Shown piece after piece: positions 10,874 to 22,736 of a stretch of DNA of 64,000 nucleotides. The first letter of the stretch is position 1. Each line of letters starts with the position of its first letter. Origin of the DNA: Adiantum capillus-veneris (lineage: Eukaryota > Streptophyta > Polypodiopsida > Polypodiales > Pteridaceae). The notes beneath the pieces are model-generated. The model was given only the letters and a program-made list of their open reading frames with translations, was not told where the DNA came from and ran no database searches. A program made the position numbers and the translations under genes. The stretch is from assembly GCA_014529385.2 (NCBI GenBank), contig CM043963.1:102404912-102468911 (forward strand). Reading direction: 5' to 3'.

Positions 10874-11404
10874 TGTAACAGACTTGGACACTCCAAGTCA
10901 AGAATCAACCGCGACAACACTAAATAACCACTTCAAAACAAGTCACAGATCACAATAGATGTACATTGGCCCGACGAAGTTTCGTGCCTAGAGATATTGG
11001 CCCCAAAGACTGACGCCCCTTTCGGTATTTCTTTTTATATTAATCAAATCAAAGTACAAGAGAGTGGCTAGGGTTTAACTCTCAGACTCTGCGTCTAGAT
11101 GCTCTGAGAAGAAGCCCTCACCACTAATTTAAAGGTTACAAGGGATGCCCAAAAGCAGAGCCCCAAAAGCTTTTAAAATAAAAAAGCATCAGTTCTCTCT
11201 CTCTCTCTCTCTTAGAGAGTCTTTTCTCTTTTTTTATGAAAAAAAAGCAAAATTCACGTCGCTCATCATTTTCCCCTTTTTTTTTTCAGCGTCCACGATT
11301 TTCGGAAATTAGGGTTTTTGGCAGAAATTAGGGTGTGCAAGAATTTTAGGGTTTTTGGGAGAAATTAGGGTTTTTGCTATCCGCCACGTCATCACTTTGT
11401 GACA
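10874..11404 (-). repeat. 3' LTR of A2
   Basis: 531 bp, TGTAACAGACTTGG to ACTTTGTGACA in plus orientation. It has teloboxes at about 11305-11375 and the shared block at about 11005-11045. It belongs to the same LTR subtype as A1. Confidence 0.92.
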
Positions 11405-11416
11405 TACCCCCCTCTT
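11405..11416 (-). other. polypurine tract of A2
   Basis: The minus-strand reading is AAGAGGGGGGTA, immediately before the 3' LTR. Confidence 0.8.
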
Positions 11417-11425
11417 GAAAGCATT

Positions 11426-11443
11426 GTAATCGACCGCGATTAC
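11426..11443 (-). other. pre-PPT hairpin
   Basis: GTAATCG-ACCG-CGATTAC is a perfect 7-bp inverted repeat with a 4-base loop, about 10 bp from the PPT. The same arms with other loops are found in A3, A4, A6 and, with one mismatch, in C. Confidence 0.7.
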
Positions 11444-11996
11444 GTCTGCAAAACCGACAAAAGCCATAAACCGTCTTAGCAGACACTGACTGGTAGTACC
11501 TACGTACTGGGAACACACATCTAGCACATGTACAAAATCGACAGTCACATCACACGACATCACAGGACATCACATGACATTCAACATTCATTCGGATCTT
11601 AGACCATGATTTATCGGGATTCGGCAATGTAGCTAGCAATCACATCTAGGTCCAATTGGGACCTCATCGATGTCCGATTGACTAACCCCTATTGCAACCA
11701 TGTCTATTCGAGATCAATCAGACCAAAATGCTGCAGTCATTTCGGTTATCATTTCTTGCACTCACAAGAAGTCAAGAACAAATCAGTATCATTATCAGGA
11801 ATTCCATTTCATAAAGTCAACCAGCAGAATACTGTTAGCTCTCAGTATCCCTGAAGCTCAAACAGACATCAGTGACTTTAGTATCAAAATCAAGGCATCT
11901 GTTGACAAAGGAGTGGAGTAACTCCCCTCTTGTGCATCCCACTGCACTAGATCTCCGGCCAAGCTGAATTCTGGGTTCCGTTTGGAGTAGACTATG

Positions 11997-13080
11997 CTAA
12001 ACCAAAACATCGATGTAAAGTTTCACAATCCGAGGAGTATCTGCTAGGTCATCCTCCTCTATCCACTTCGCATCAAATGCAGGAAAGTTCTTGAACTTAA
12101 CCAAGAACCGCCTTCGGACTTTACCTTTCTTCGTATCATTATGTGCCAAAATCTGTTTAGGAACAAGGATCTCCTCGTTTTCTTCCACTTCGGGTTGCTC
12201 ATCAGGCTCCCCATCATCAGGCACATCACCCTTAACAGGTTTCAAGAGACTCACATGCAATGCATTGTGAATCCTCCAAGTATCTGGCAGTTTCAATCGG
12301 AAGGAGACATCATTTATCTTGTCAGTGATCTGGAAAGGTCCGTAGTATCGCATACTAAGCTTTGGAAAAAGCCTTTCCTTTCCCTTTTTCTTTCGTAGGC
12401 GTGCCTTCTCAAAAGTAAGAGCATCCAATCATCCTCCTTCAATTTCAAGTCGCGACGATGGCGATCCGCTGCCTTTTTCTGTCGTTCTTGAGACTCCTGC
12501 AAAGTCTCGCGAACCTTGGCAAAAGCCGTATCCAAATCTCGCGAATATTCATCCGCTTCAAATTTCTAATCTTTCGTGCTCAGGAAGGATGGAACCTTCG
12601 CAGCAGTTTCAACAATCTCTCATGGCGTCTTCCCCGTCGAAGAGTGTATCGTGTTATTGTAGGCAAATTCCACCAAAGGTAAGTTCTTTTCCCATTGAGT
12701 CTTCTGATGCGAGATACAAGACTTCAATAAATCTAAAATCAATAATTTGGCAATCTCAAATTGCCCGTCAGTCTGCAAGTGGAACAATGACCAGAACTGC
12801 AACTGCGTGCCAATGTTCTCCCAAATTGCCTTCCAAAACAAACTCATAAATCTGGGGTCTCTGTCTGAGACAATCATCTCAGACGTGCCATGTATCGGAA
12901 AATCATCGTGATCGTTCTGTGTTCTCGGGAGATCAAAAATGATATCCATTTCAATACTTTTCCAGGGGCGGGTGGTATGGGTAAAGGCTTTAACAATCCC
13001 TGTGCCTTATGCCTGTCAAAATTGACCTTCTGGCATACTGTGCACAACTCTTCCATGTCCTTTTTGAGTCACGGCCAAAA
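11997..13080 (-). pseudogene. integrase and chromodomain of A2
   Basis: Integrase inserts the cDNA, and the C-terminal chromodomain guides it to chromatin. Visible parts, 5' to 3' on the minus strand, are: the MD-FDLPRTQ start of the catalytic core; a deletion of about 34 residues (junction about 12896-12906); then VSDRDPRF, the TDGQ segment, and AYNNTIHSSTGKTP. After a frameshift come the basic [20 protein letters not shown] segment and a chromodomain-like end, LVKFKNFPAFDAKWIEEDDL. The deletion removes the stretch between the first two catalytic Asp residues, so the enzyme should be inactive. Confidence 0.85.
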
Positions 13081-14647
13081 GAAGTATCTCTCTACCCCTT
13101 TCATGGTGGTAGCAATGCCGCGATGACCCGTAAAAGGTGGACAATGGCATTCAATCATAACCTTTTCCCTCAACTGCTGTGTAAAGCACAACATAGTCTT
13201 TTTCATCAAGTAGCCTTCCCGAAGGGAGTATCCAGCTACTGTCTCCCCATCTCGTATCCGTGTGAAAAATATTTGCAAAATCTGTATCTGTGGCATACCG
13301 ATCGACTATATCCTCGAAGCTCCTATGATGTATCGCGGAAATAGCCAGAACCAACGGTTTCCGAGACAAAGCATCTGCCACCACATTCTTCTGTCCCTGC
13401 ACATGGACAATCTGGAAGTGGAACTGTGACAAGATGTTCGCCCACCGCATTTGCTTTTCCGAAAGCTGCTTCTGTGACAAGAAGTAGCGCAAACTCTGAT
13501 GGTCTGTAAAGACAGTAAAATCCGCTTCGAGTAGGTAATGCCGCCATTGAGTAAGAGCATGGATAACCGCCAAAAGCTCTTTCTCATAGATCTGTGCTGT
13601 CATCTACGGCCTAGAGAACAAATGGCTCTCGTAAGCTATGACATGGCCTTCTTGCATCAAGACCGCACCCAGACTACGACCACAAGCATCACAATATACT
13701 TCAAATGACTTCTGCAAGTCCGGCAAAGTCAAAATAGGTCCCGTAGTCAATTTCTCTTTCAATGTCCGAAAGGCAGTCACCTTTGTGGGTCCCCACGAAA
13801 AAGGTAGTCTTTTCTGTGTCAAGGTATGCAAAGGGGAAGCAACCTCTGCAAACTTTTGTATGAACCGCCTATAGTACGAACACAGTCCCAAGAAGCTTCT
13901 TACTTCATGGACATTCCTCAAATCGGGCCAATCACGGATAGTCTCTATCTTGGCCGGGTTTATTTGCACTCTTGCTGCTGCTGACACAATGTGTCCCAAA
14001 AAGTGTATCTCTGGTAGGAAAAATTCACTTTTCTTTGCATTAATCACTAACGTGTGATCTCGTAATGCCTGAAAGACTTGAAGCAGATGATCTCTGTGTT
14101 CTGCCTCATTCTTGGAGAAAACAATGATGTCGTCAAAGAAAGTGCCAACAAATAGCCTGTACTCTTGAAAAATCCTGTCCATCATCCGGTTAAATGTCGC
14201 AGGAGTATTGGTTAAGCCAAAAGGCATCACCAAAAACTCAAATAACCCAAAAGTAGTCCGAAAAGCAGTGTTGTAGACATCTCCTGGCGCTATCCTGATT
14301 TGATGATATCCACTCTTCAAGTCAATCCTGCTAAAGCACGAGGATCCCTGTAACTTGTCGAGTATATCATCAATCCTAGGAATCGGAAATCTGTTCTTGA
14401 TGGTGATTTCGTTGAGAGTGCTATAATTGATGCACATTCTCCAAGATCCGTCTTTCTTCAAAATTAACAACACTGGAGAGCAATACGGTGAAGTACTAGG
14501 CTGGACACGACCCTTTTCCAAGAGGTCTTTCACTGGGTTCATAATCTTTTCATTCTGTACTCGGCTCACACGATAAGGTGGCCGATTCGATGGCGTGCTT
14601 CCAGGTATCAGATCAATGGTTTGATCTTCAGGCCCTCTGAAAAGCAA
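13081..14647 (-). pseudogene. RT and RNase H of A2
   Basis: The RT frame 14647-13604 is open for 347 residues and shows the Ty3/gypsy RT motifs: [25 protein letters not shown], and FFDDIIVFSK (FFDD where many gypsy RTs have YLDD). It then runs into the RNase H start VYCDACGRSLGAVL. A TAG at 13604-13606 interrupts the frame after FSRP; the A4 copy has GAG (Glu) here. The same frame continues as TAQIYEKELLAVIHAL and VQGQKNVVADALSRKP, then into the integrase zinc-finger region. Only this stop and downstream shifts break it, so the RT is recently dead. Confidence 0.88.
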
Positions 14648-15543
14648 TCGGCATGAGTGTGGAGAAAAATCTTGGCGTTCTTTTGATCAGGTCAAAACAT
14701 ATTCAACCTTTATCCAGTGTTCAGTTCTCTCCCAAAAGAATGAGTAAGAAATTGAAGTTCATCAAGTACAATCTCTAAGCCCTTCATTTATCAAAGTCGC
14801 TTTCTCGGCCCGGTAGTCAACGACGGCGTAGTTCTTGTGGTACCAAGGGATCCTGAGCAGAACGTCACTCGCATGCCCTAAACACCCCTGTCATTGCAAA
14901 CAAAGTTTGCCAATGCTCGGTGTAATGGCAACATCCCATCCGGGTGCCAGTCAAACTACCTCCGCCTGTGGCGTCAGTCTGTCGGGTGTAATTCCAAATC
15001 GAGCCGCCAATTCCAAGTGAAAAGAAGTTGGCCTTGGCTCCTTCAAAAGAGCTTCTTGATCCTTCACTTTGCCCCAAAAGCGGTAAAGTTTGTACTTTCA
15101 TTAATTAGATTCGGTGCAGGTCCCACGCCATGTGGTACCAGTTCTGCTTTTCTATCTGCCTTTTCTGCCACATTCCTCAGCTGCTCTCGAACTCTCAGAC
15201 CTGTCGTCGTCTTTATCATTCTATTCTTTCTGTGCCTTATTAGGGCACTTCGCGGAGATATGTCCCTGTTCCCCGCATCCAAAGCACTTCCCCTCTCTGA
15301 TGAATCGAACTCTCTCCTCAGGAGTAAGCTTGGGTCGTGCATCATTTTTCGCTGGGTTGCTCTTTTTCTTTCTACTTTCATTCCCAGAAGGTTGTTCGGA
15401 TCGTTGTGTCAAGGCCTCATCTGTGGGGTAGGTCAGACTGCCAGAGTGAATGGCAAAGCCACGCTTCGCATGACTCATCAACTCTTGAATAGATGCTGAC
15501 TTCTGTTCCAAGCAGTGATCTCGGATCTCTGTAGGTAGACCCA
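14648..15543 (-). pseudogene. protease and Gag C-terminus of A2
   Basis: From 15543 downwards on the minus strand: a Gag segment (LPTEIRDHCLEQKSASIQEL), then SGSLTYPTDEALTQR, then an intact zinc knuckle CFGCGEQGHISAKC (about 15265-15307). The protease follows, but its active-site stretch (FFDGGAKANF in A4) is cut by a deletion of about 10 bp at 15040-15055, which shifts the frame. A second loss removes the segment joining protease to RT near 14650-14860. Confidence 0.78.
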
Positions 15544-15823
15544 CCAGGAAGGCCAGATGTAGCAATCTGCGTCGTAAACTTCCTCTGAAACAAGGAAAGC
15601 CAAACTAAACAGTCTACACTGCAGAAGCTGCCGTAAGCTGCAACAATCACCGATAGACTACACGGACCACCACCGGATGGTATCCTTTCAGTAGGTAGGG
15701 TAATCCAAGATGAGGGGAAAGACTCAACAGTCTGCGTTGTGAAGGGCCTCTGAGAAGAGGCGTGGTCAGACCAAGTTGTATGCACTGTAATCATCCTGTA
15801 GAAGTAGTCTGCGCTGTGAATAA
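15544..15823 (-). other. unassigned fragment, resembles 23399-24292
   Basis: This lies between the A2 truncation and the C solo LTR. A minus-strand reading (IPSGGGPCSLSVIVAA) resembles one at about 24120-24180 (TPFDGGSCGLSVTAA), so it is probably part of the same older sequence, which resumes at 23399. Product unknown. Confidence 0.4.
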
Positions 15824-15848
15824 TGTCACAAACTGCTCACATGTCAAG

Positions 15849-17155
15849 TGTCACCAGGAGGTGTATTTTCCATTTGCCTTCTTTCAATATGTACTACATA
15901 TTTTTATTTATTTTTACTTTTATCTGTTTTCCCCGGAACCCTTGAAAAGGTGCAAGTGGACATTGCATGGCCAGTGTGAAACGACTGCGGCCGAACAAGT
16001 TTCTCACATCGGGAGTCTAGGTCGGTCAGTCTAAGATTGGTCGGGCCAGTTAGCACTGGATTCTGATGAGTATAGAAGCCTGTGTGCACCAAATGAAATC
16101 TCGGCTACTTGGAAAGTCACAACTTTATAAGTGAGTGGAAACTAGGAAATTGACTCAAAGGGGCAAACTGGACACTTCGCAAAGGAGAGCAACCTGTAGG
16201 ACACCTCAGCAAGAGGAGGTGCCCAAATGAGGCTCGGGGCTGATTTGACCTACACAAGTGACCTACAGTAGTGGGTGCAGGTCTACAGCTTTAATGGAAA
16301 GCTTGCCTTATCCTCTATCTCATGTAGCGCACTGATTTACTCTCGTGCATCTCTCTCTTCCCTTTGGCACATATGGTTATGCCCCACTAGTTGGGCTACT
16401 CACGTGAATATGTACAGTTCTGGGGGTTTATGCGTGTTTGCCAAGGCAAGAGCCTTCTGAACAGGAACCGGATTAGCTCATTTATGATCCCACGCGTATG
16501 CACAGTTCCATCGCGAAAGATTCCAAGTTTGGAGAGTTTTCTCGCATGAAAACTCGTCCAATTCACAGGGGAACTGTCCCATTGCGTGCGGGAGCCCTTG
16601 GGATGCACGTAGGCTTGTTCGCTTTAGAGAATTACCGCCTACTGTGTTTTTCTGCAGGTTTAGGGTTTCGCATCTAAACTACAAGGGAACACCAGGGGAG
16701 CTCCGTGAGAGCCTTGGGATGCGTGTACAAGGTTTTGGGCACCCGACAGCAGAAAAACAGAGAATTACAACAGGTTGAGATTCTGTTACAGCTCACCAAA
16801 AAGCTTCTAAATTGCGGGGGAATCCGTCCTGGACAGGTGTTTCTGACCTACGGGCATTCTGGCGCCGTTATGCTGCCAAAATCAGGTCAGAAACCTGCAC
16901 TTTCAGCCCTCGCCAGGTTTGGACAGCTTTGTGAAAGTATGGACTAAGTGTTCGGATCGTCTACTTTTGATTGAATAAAGAAATACCGAAAGGGGCGCCG
17001 GTCTACAGGATGTCGGTCTCGAGTGCACGGTGACATTCTAGTCGCTGGACGCAATCGTGTTCTCTTTTCGTCTCAATGCTCTGTGTAAAGTTAACAGGTA
17101 TTTGAAATAGTACCGCCCTCTACTGTGTACGAGCCGGTTATATGGTTCCATTGCC
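15849..17155 (+). mobile_element. B-family LTR insertion with 13-bp PBS-like extension
   Basis: The LTR body 15849-17142 (TGTCACCAGGAGG...GCCGGTTATA) matches the LTRs of the complete B element. It is followed by TGGTTCCATTGCC (17143-17155), whose first nine bases equal the B primer-binding site. The TSD TCAAG is at 15844-15848 and 17156-17160, outside the extension. No internal region is present. Confidence 0.87.
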
Positions 17156-17473
17156 TCAAGTCACTAGAGAATAGAGCCAACCTTCAGATCACGGCCAAGG
17201 GGCCTAAACCCTAAGTGAAGAACTAGTAGCAGCATGAGAAGTTTTACCAACTTGCAAAGTCTTGCCGAGTGGCCTATTTTTAAAGAAGAGTTCCCACCAA
17301 CTTATGGGACCCCGTTCAATGGGGCCCAAGTGACCTAAAGATGTTAAAATAAAACAGGACCAGCGCGCGCGCACACACACACAAGCTTACTCGCGTGGAG
17401 CTTGATGACGTGGCAAGCCAGTACGAAATTACGGATTTTAAACTGACTTGTTGATGTGGCAGCATGTACGGAT
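17156..17473 (+). repeat. middle part of the C solo LTR
   Basis: Resumes the C LTR after the B insertion (CCCACCAACTTATGGGACCCCG). A CG/CA alternating microsatellite lies at about 17363-17383. It ends with the copia TSD CGGAT (17469-17473). Confidence 0.85.
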
Positions 17474-17766
17474 TGTTGGGTTAAAGGCCTAAATAACCCC
17501 TTTTTGTACATTTTTATACTTTGTCCAGGTTCATATTGAACCTCGACAAATATGAACCTGGACACATTTTTTAAAGGTCACTTATAATAAAAGTGGGAAA
17601 ACCCAAAACTCACTTATTGAGTTTTCCCCAAAAACGTGAGCTCTCTCTCTCTCCCTCTTCTTCTGCTAGTGCTTCCTCTCCTGCTGCTCTTCGCCTCCCC
17701 TCTCTGCACACACACTGCACTTCCTCGCGTGCTCTTTCACTTGCACACACCGCCGCGCGCTCATCA
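17474..17766 (+). repeat. 5' LTR of copia element
   Basis: TGTTGGGTTAAAGG to GCGCTCATCA, with a CT-rich 3' half. Ends are fixed by comparison with 22737-23029 and by the TSD. Confidence 0.95.
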
Positions 17767-17768
17767 AC

Positions 17769-17780
17769 TGGTATCAGAGC
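17769..17780 (+). other. primer-binding site of copia element
   Basis: TGGTATCAGAGC, two bases after the LTR; initiator tRNA-Met type. Confidence 0.92.
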
Positions 17781-18522
17781 CGGATTAGGGTTTGCCCCCA
17801 AACCTGCAAACGCTGAATTTCAGCCAAGAAGGTCAACTTTATCGCGAGATTTTGCAATTTCGTCGCCAAAGGACTCGTCCTCAAACACTAGAGAGCTCCC
17901 GGCAACCCAAATTGACCTAAAACAAGCTAAAATTAGGTCAAAAACAAAAAATTACAGGTTATGACAGCGAAAATACAGGTTTTGCAAATGATGTATCAAA
18001 GTGTTGGAATACTTTTGCTAAGTCCCTGCTACCCGAAAACCCTGAAATTGCCGAAAAACAAGCCCTAAAACAGGTATTTTAAGCAAATTTCAGATTTACG
18101 CAGGTTTTACAAGTGTTTTTATAGTGTGATTACATTTGGGAAAGTGCAAATTGATGCAATCTACGCACATTTGACAAATTTTGTCGATGTATTACCATTT
18201 GTGGCTCAATTTCATGCAATTTTGATGCTACAAATTGGGGCTTTTGCACTTACATGCTTCTAAAGGCTGTGTATTAGCCTCATGTGTGTCTTCTGAGGCT
18301 AAAAACAACTAAATTCGTTGTTTTCGAGCACAAATTCGATCGCTAAAATTTCCTGCGCATAAATTTCAGAAATTGAATTTTGTGCCCAAAACGTCCTATT
18401 TTGCCCCAAATTGCTCCTGTGACCATTTGGAGTTATAGTGCACATCTCTGTGAGGCTATACTCCAATTTTTGTGCATTTTGCCCAAAAATTCAGCGTATT
18501 ATCCCTCTTATTTCGTGCAACT
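17781..18522 (+). other. copia leader
   Basis: A leader of about 740 bp between PBS and the gag-pol ATG. It is A/T-rich with no long frame that I would call a gene. Frames that run through it from the LTR are incidental. Confidence 0.6.
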
Positions 18523-21500
18523 ATGGCCTCATCTTCTTCGGATGTGAAGAATCTCTTTGAGATTAGGAGGTTTGATGGTACAGGTTTTGATCTTTGGAAA
18601 GACAGGATTCAGGGAATCCTATTTCTTAAGGATTGCGAAGGGGCACTTGAACAGGTGAAGCCACAAAATATGACAGATGAAGCATGGGTTAGCATGAACA
18701 GGAAAGCCGTTACATACATTAAAATGGCCATGACAGATGAGACCGTCATTGATGTGAAAGGTCTCACGACTGCTTTTGATGTGTGGGAGAAGTTAAAGGG
18801 AATGTATGAAAATACAACGCCTGTCAACCAGGTGCACTTGATGCGAAAACTTGTTGGCATGCAACTAGATGAGTCCAAGAGCGCGGCAAAGCACTTGTCA
18901 TTGTTCGCAGGTACTTTGTCGCAGTTACAGGATTCTGTCTTGCCCCCTTTTGATGATAAGCTGAAAGCTATCTTCTTGCTTATGACCTTACCTGAGTCAT
19001 GGGAAACTTTGGTGGTTTCGTTGTCCAATAACCCCAATTTGACCTTTGATGGTGTTAGGGGTTCTATCTTGAATGAAGAAATCAGGAGGAAAGCAAGTGG
19101 AGAGGGAGGCAGCTCTGCCAACATGGTTAGAGGCAAGACAGAAAAGAAGAATGCTTATGCACAAAGGAGTAAGAGTAAGAGTAAAGAAAGGGGAAATGCA
19201 AACAAAGGCAAGGGTGATGTGACTTGCTATCAATGTGGCAGGAAAGGTCACAAGAAACCCGATTGCAGGTACTATAAAGCTGAGTTAGAAAGAAAAAAGA
19301 ATGGCGGAGACAAAAAGAAAGAGAAGAAGGAAGTCCAGGCAGATACACAGGATAGCTCAAAGGACAAAGAGAAGGCCAATGTGGCTTCTAGTGTCGTGAT
19401 TGAGGAGCTGTCAGATGTAGAGGACATCTTGTGTGTCACTTTGTCAGATGATGATGCTTATGACTTTGATGCCTCTCTAAATGTTCATTCACAAGACATG
19501 CAGATCACCAAGAGTGATCTTATTGATGCTTTATTGACTGTCAATGATGCATTGTCCCAGACTTGGATTGTTGATTCCCGTGCTTTATTTCATGTGACTC
19601 CTATCAAGGAGTGTTTCTCTACTTTCGATACGGGGAAGCGTGGCCATGTATACCTTGGAAACAATCATGCATGTTCCATTGAGGGTATTGGCACTGTGCA
19701 TCTCTCCATAGATGGCACAAATGAGCTTGTCTTGCATGATGTTCGATATGTGCCGGGAATCAAGAAGAGTCTGCTTTCTGTTGGTCAGATGGATATGCAT
19801 GGTTACAGCATCTTGTTTGAGAGAGGGTCATGGAAAATGACTAAAGACTCAAGGCTGATTGTAAAGGGCACAAAGAAAGGGACACTTTACTGCATACATG
19901 GAAAGGCCGTGTTGGGCAAGTTTATTGCATTGGCTGAAATTAACTCTCACATGGAGTTATGGCACAAGAGGCTTGGCCATATGAGCCAAAAGGGTCTTTC
20001 TAAGCTTTGTACTTTGAACAAGCTTGATGCTAAAGGCACAAAGCTTGACTTTTGTAATGAATGTCAATATGGCAAGCAAGTAAAGCGTTCTTATTAGTCC
20101 GGTGTCTCTCGTAAATCTTGTGTGCTTGATCTTGTACATTCCGATGTATGTAGCATGCCTACTAAGTCTATGGGTAGTGCATGTTATTTTGTCTCCTTTG
20201 TTGATGATCATTCTAGAAAAATTTGGGTTTATTTGCTTAAGTCTAAGGATGAAGCCTTTGCTGCGTTTAAGAGATTTCATGCATTTGTGACCACCCAAAC
20301 TGGTAGAAAGCTAAAATGCTTGCGTACAGACAATGGGGGGGAGTACACAAGTGCTGAATTTAACAAGTTTTGTGAAAATTTGGGCATTAAGAGGGAGCTT
20401 ACTGTGCCATACAACCCCTCTTCTAATGGTGTGGCTGAAAGATTCAATAGGACACTTTGTGAGAGGGTGAGATGCATGCTGTCCACAGCTAATCTCTCTC
20501 ATGGACTTTGGGGAGAAGCTTTGAAAACTGCAGTGCATATATGCAATCGATCCCCTCACATGTCTTTGAAAGGTGACATCCCTGAAGAGGTTTGGTCTGG
20601 CAAGCCTGCTTCATACGATCACTTACGCATTTTCGGTTGCGAAGCTTTTGTGCATGTTAGACCTGAGTTGAGGAGTAAACTAGATGCGAAGTCCATTAAA
20701 GGCCTCTTCATGGGATATGGTGAAGACGGCGAAATGGGTTACAGGATTTAGTTACCTCAGCTCAAAAGGGTTGTACGCAGCCGGGATGTTTTTAATGAGG
20801 CAAGGCTGCTTCAAAACAATTGTGCCTCAAAGCATGACCATAAAAGGGTGAAATTTCAACATGACCAGCCACCTGTTATACCTATTTTTGACCCTCAGGA
20901 TGCACCACAAATGGCTGAAAATGTAGATGATCCAGTGGTGTTTGAGCCAGATGATGTTGGACAGCAAATTGAGGCTCTTGAAGGGCATTTGCAGCCAAGA
21001 AACAATGCTGAAAATGGTGCTGAAAATGATGTACAGCAGCCCATTGTTGATGATTTTGTAGTGCCACCTGATGTAAACCCATTGCCGGATAATGTGGATC
21101 ATTGGGTGAGGCGGTCTACTCGTCAAAGACGGCCTGTGAGTCGATATGACCCCTCTTTGCATTACATTATGTTGACAGATGAGGGAGAGCCTCTTACGTA
21201 TAAACAGGCAAAGACATGTGAGCACAGCGACAAGTGGGAGCTTGCTATGCAGGAAGAGATTAAAGCTTTGCATGCTAATCATACTTGGGATTTGGTTGAA
21301 TTGCCCAAAGGAAGGAAGGCTATTCCTAACAAATGGGTGTATAAAATCAAGACTGTTGATACAAAACCCGAGTATAAGGCAAGGCTTGTGGCAAAGGGAG
21401 TGTTCTCTCCTGTTGTGAAGATGACCACTTTGCGTGTATTGTTTGCCATTGTGGCTGCTCTTGATTTGGAAATGGACCAAATGGATGTACATACCGCTTT

Positions 21501-22701
21501 TTTGTATGGTGATGTGGAAGAAGAGCTTTACATGAAGCAACCCGAGGGTTTTGTTATCCTTGGCAAGGAACATTTGGTATGTATGCTCAATAGAAGCTTG
21601 TATGGGCTGAAACAATCGTGTAGACAGTGGTACAAGAAGTTTCATCACTTCATGCTTAAACATGGTTACAAAAGAAGCCATGCAGACCATTGTTTGTATA
21701 CCAAACGTGATGAGGATGGCAACCCTATCATTCTTGTGATCTATGTAGACGATATGTTGATAGCTGCAAAGAAAAGAAGCACTGTTGATGCTCTTAAAAA
21801 GAAGCTGAAATCTGCGTTTTCAATGAAAGACTTTGGGGCAGCTAAACATATACTTGGAGTGCGTGTTACACGGCAAAGAGACAAGCGCCTATTGTATTTG
21901 TCGCAAGAAAAGTACATTGAAAAGGTGCTGGACAGATTTAACATGGCTGAAGCAAAGCCTCTTGGTGTGCCATTACAGCCATATGTTAAAATCTCCAAGG
22001 ATGATTGTCCCAAGTCAAAGGAAGAAGCCAATGACATGCAAAGTGTGCCTTATGCTTCAGCTTGCGGTTCACTTATGTATGCTATGGTTGCTACAAGGCC
22101 TGACATAGCCCATGGAGTGGGAGTTGTGAGCCGGTTTATGGCTAATCCAGGCAGGTTGCATTGGGATGCAGTGAAGTCCATTATGAGGTACTTGAAAGGG
22201 ACTAAAAACAAATGCCTCTGCTATGGTAAAGGACCAATGGAGTTGAAGGGATTTTGTGACTCTGACATGGCTGGTGATGTGGATACACGGAAATCCACAA
22301 GTGGTTATGTATTTACTCTTGCGGGAGGTGCTGTTTCATGGTGTTCTAGATTGCAAAAGATTGTTGCATTGTCTACGACACAGGCTGAATATATTTCAGC
22401 CACTGAGGCTTCCAAAGAAGCTATTTGGTTAGCACGCCTATGCAGTGAGTTTGGTTTGCCTGCCAAGGCACCTATGCTTGGTTGTGATAGCCACAGTGCC
22501 ATATGTCTGGCAAAGAACGCCATGTTTCATGCACGCACAAAGCATATTGATGTGCGGTATCACTTCATACCAGAAGTGCTTGAGAATGGCCTTATTACAT
22601 TGGTTAAGGTCCATACATCACAAAATCCAGCCGATGCTCTCACTAAGTGCTTACCCAAAGCACAACATCATCTATGCATAGAGATGGTGGGAGTCACGTA
22701 G
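18523..22701 (+). pseudogene. copia Gag-Pol polyprotein with two in-frame TAG stops
   Basis: I chose the ATG at 18523 (MASSSSDVKNLFEI), the usual copia Gag start. Stops are at 20095-20097 and 20749-20751, all in one frame. Gag (UBN2-like) ends in a zinc knuckle CYQCGRKGHKKPDC (about residue 236). The protease reads DSRA where copia has DSGA. Integrase shows the HHCC finger, then HSDVC, TDNGGEYTS and VAERFNRTL for the DDE triad. RT has YVDDML. RNase H has CDSDMAGD, QAEYIS and TKHIDVRYHFI. Between LVAKG and FSPVVK about 13 residues usual in copia RT are missing in frame. The second stop sits where copia proteins have Trp after GYR. With the protease change it is likely inactive. Confidence 0.93.
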
Positions 22702-22725
22702 CTTAAAGGCGCCATTTATGCCTTT

Positions 22726-22736
22726 AAGTGGGAGGT
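22726..22736 (+). other. polypurine tract of copia element
   Basis: AAGTGGGAGGT directly before the 3' LTR. Confidence 0.85.

Larger units (their letters stand above)
10874..15543 (-). mobile_element. family A chromovirus (copy A2), 5'-truncated
   Basis: Minus-strand element with its 3' LTR at 10874-11404, PPT, 3' untranslated region, chromodomain/integrase, RNase H, RT, damaged protease and Gag zinc knuckle. At about 15543 the gag homology stops inside the LP-TEIRDHC segment, so the rest of gag, the PBS and the 5' LTR are absent. It shares two deletions (protease active site and integrase core) with the A3 element at 24293-34460. Confidence 0.88.

Noticed and set aside
20827-21690. 287-codon minus-strand open frame
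   Set aside because: Antisense shadow of the copia RT region, where the plus strand has clear RT motifs.
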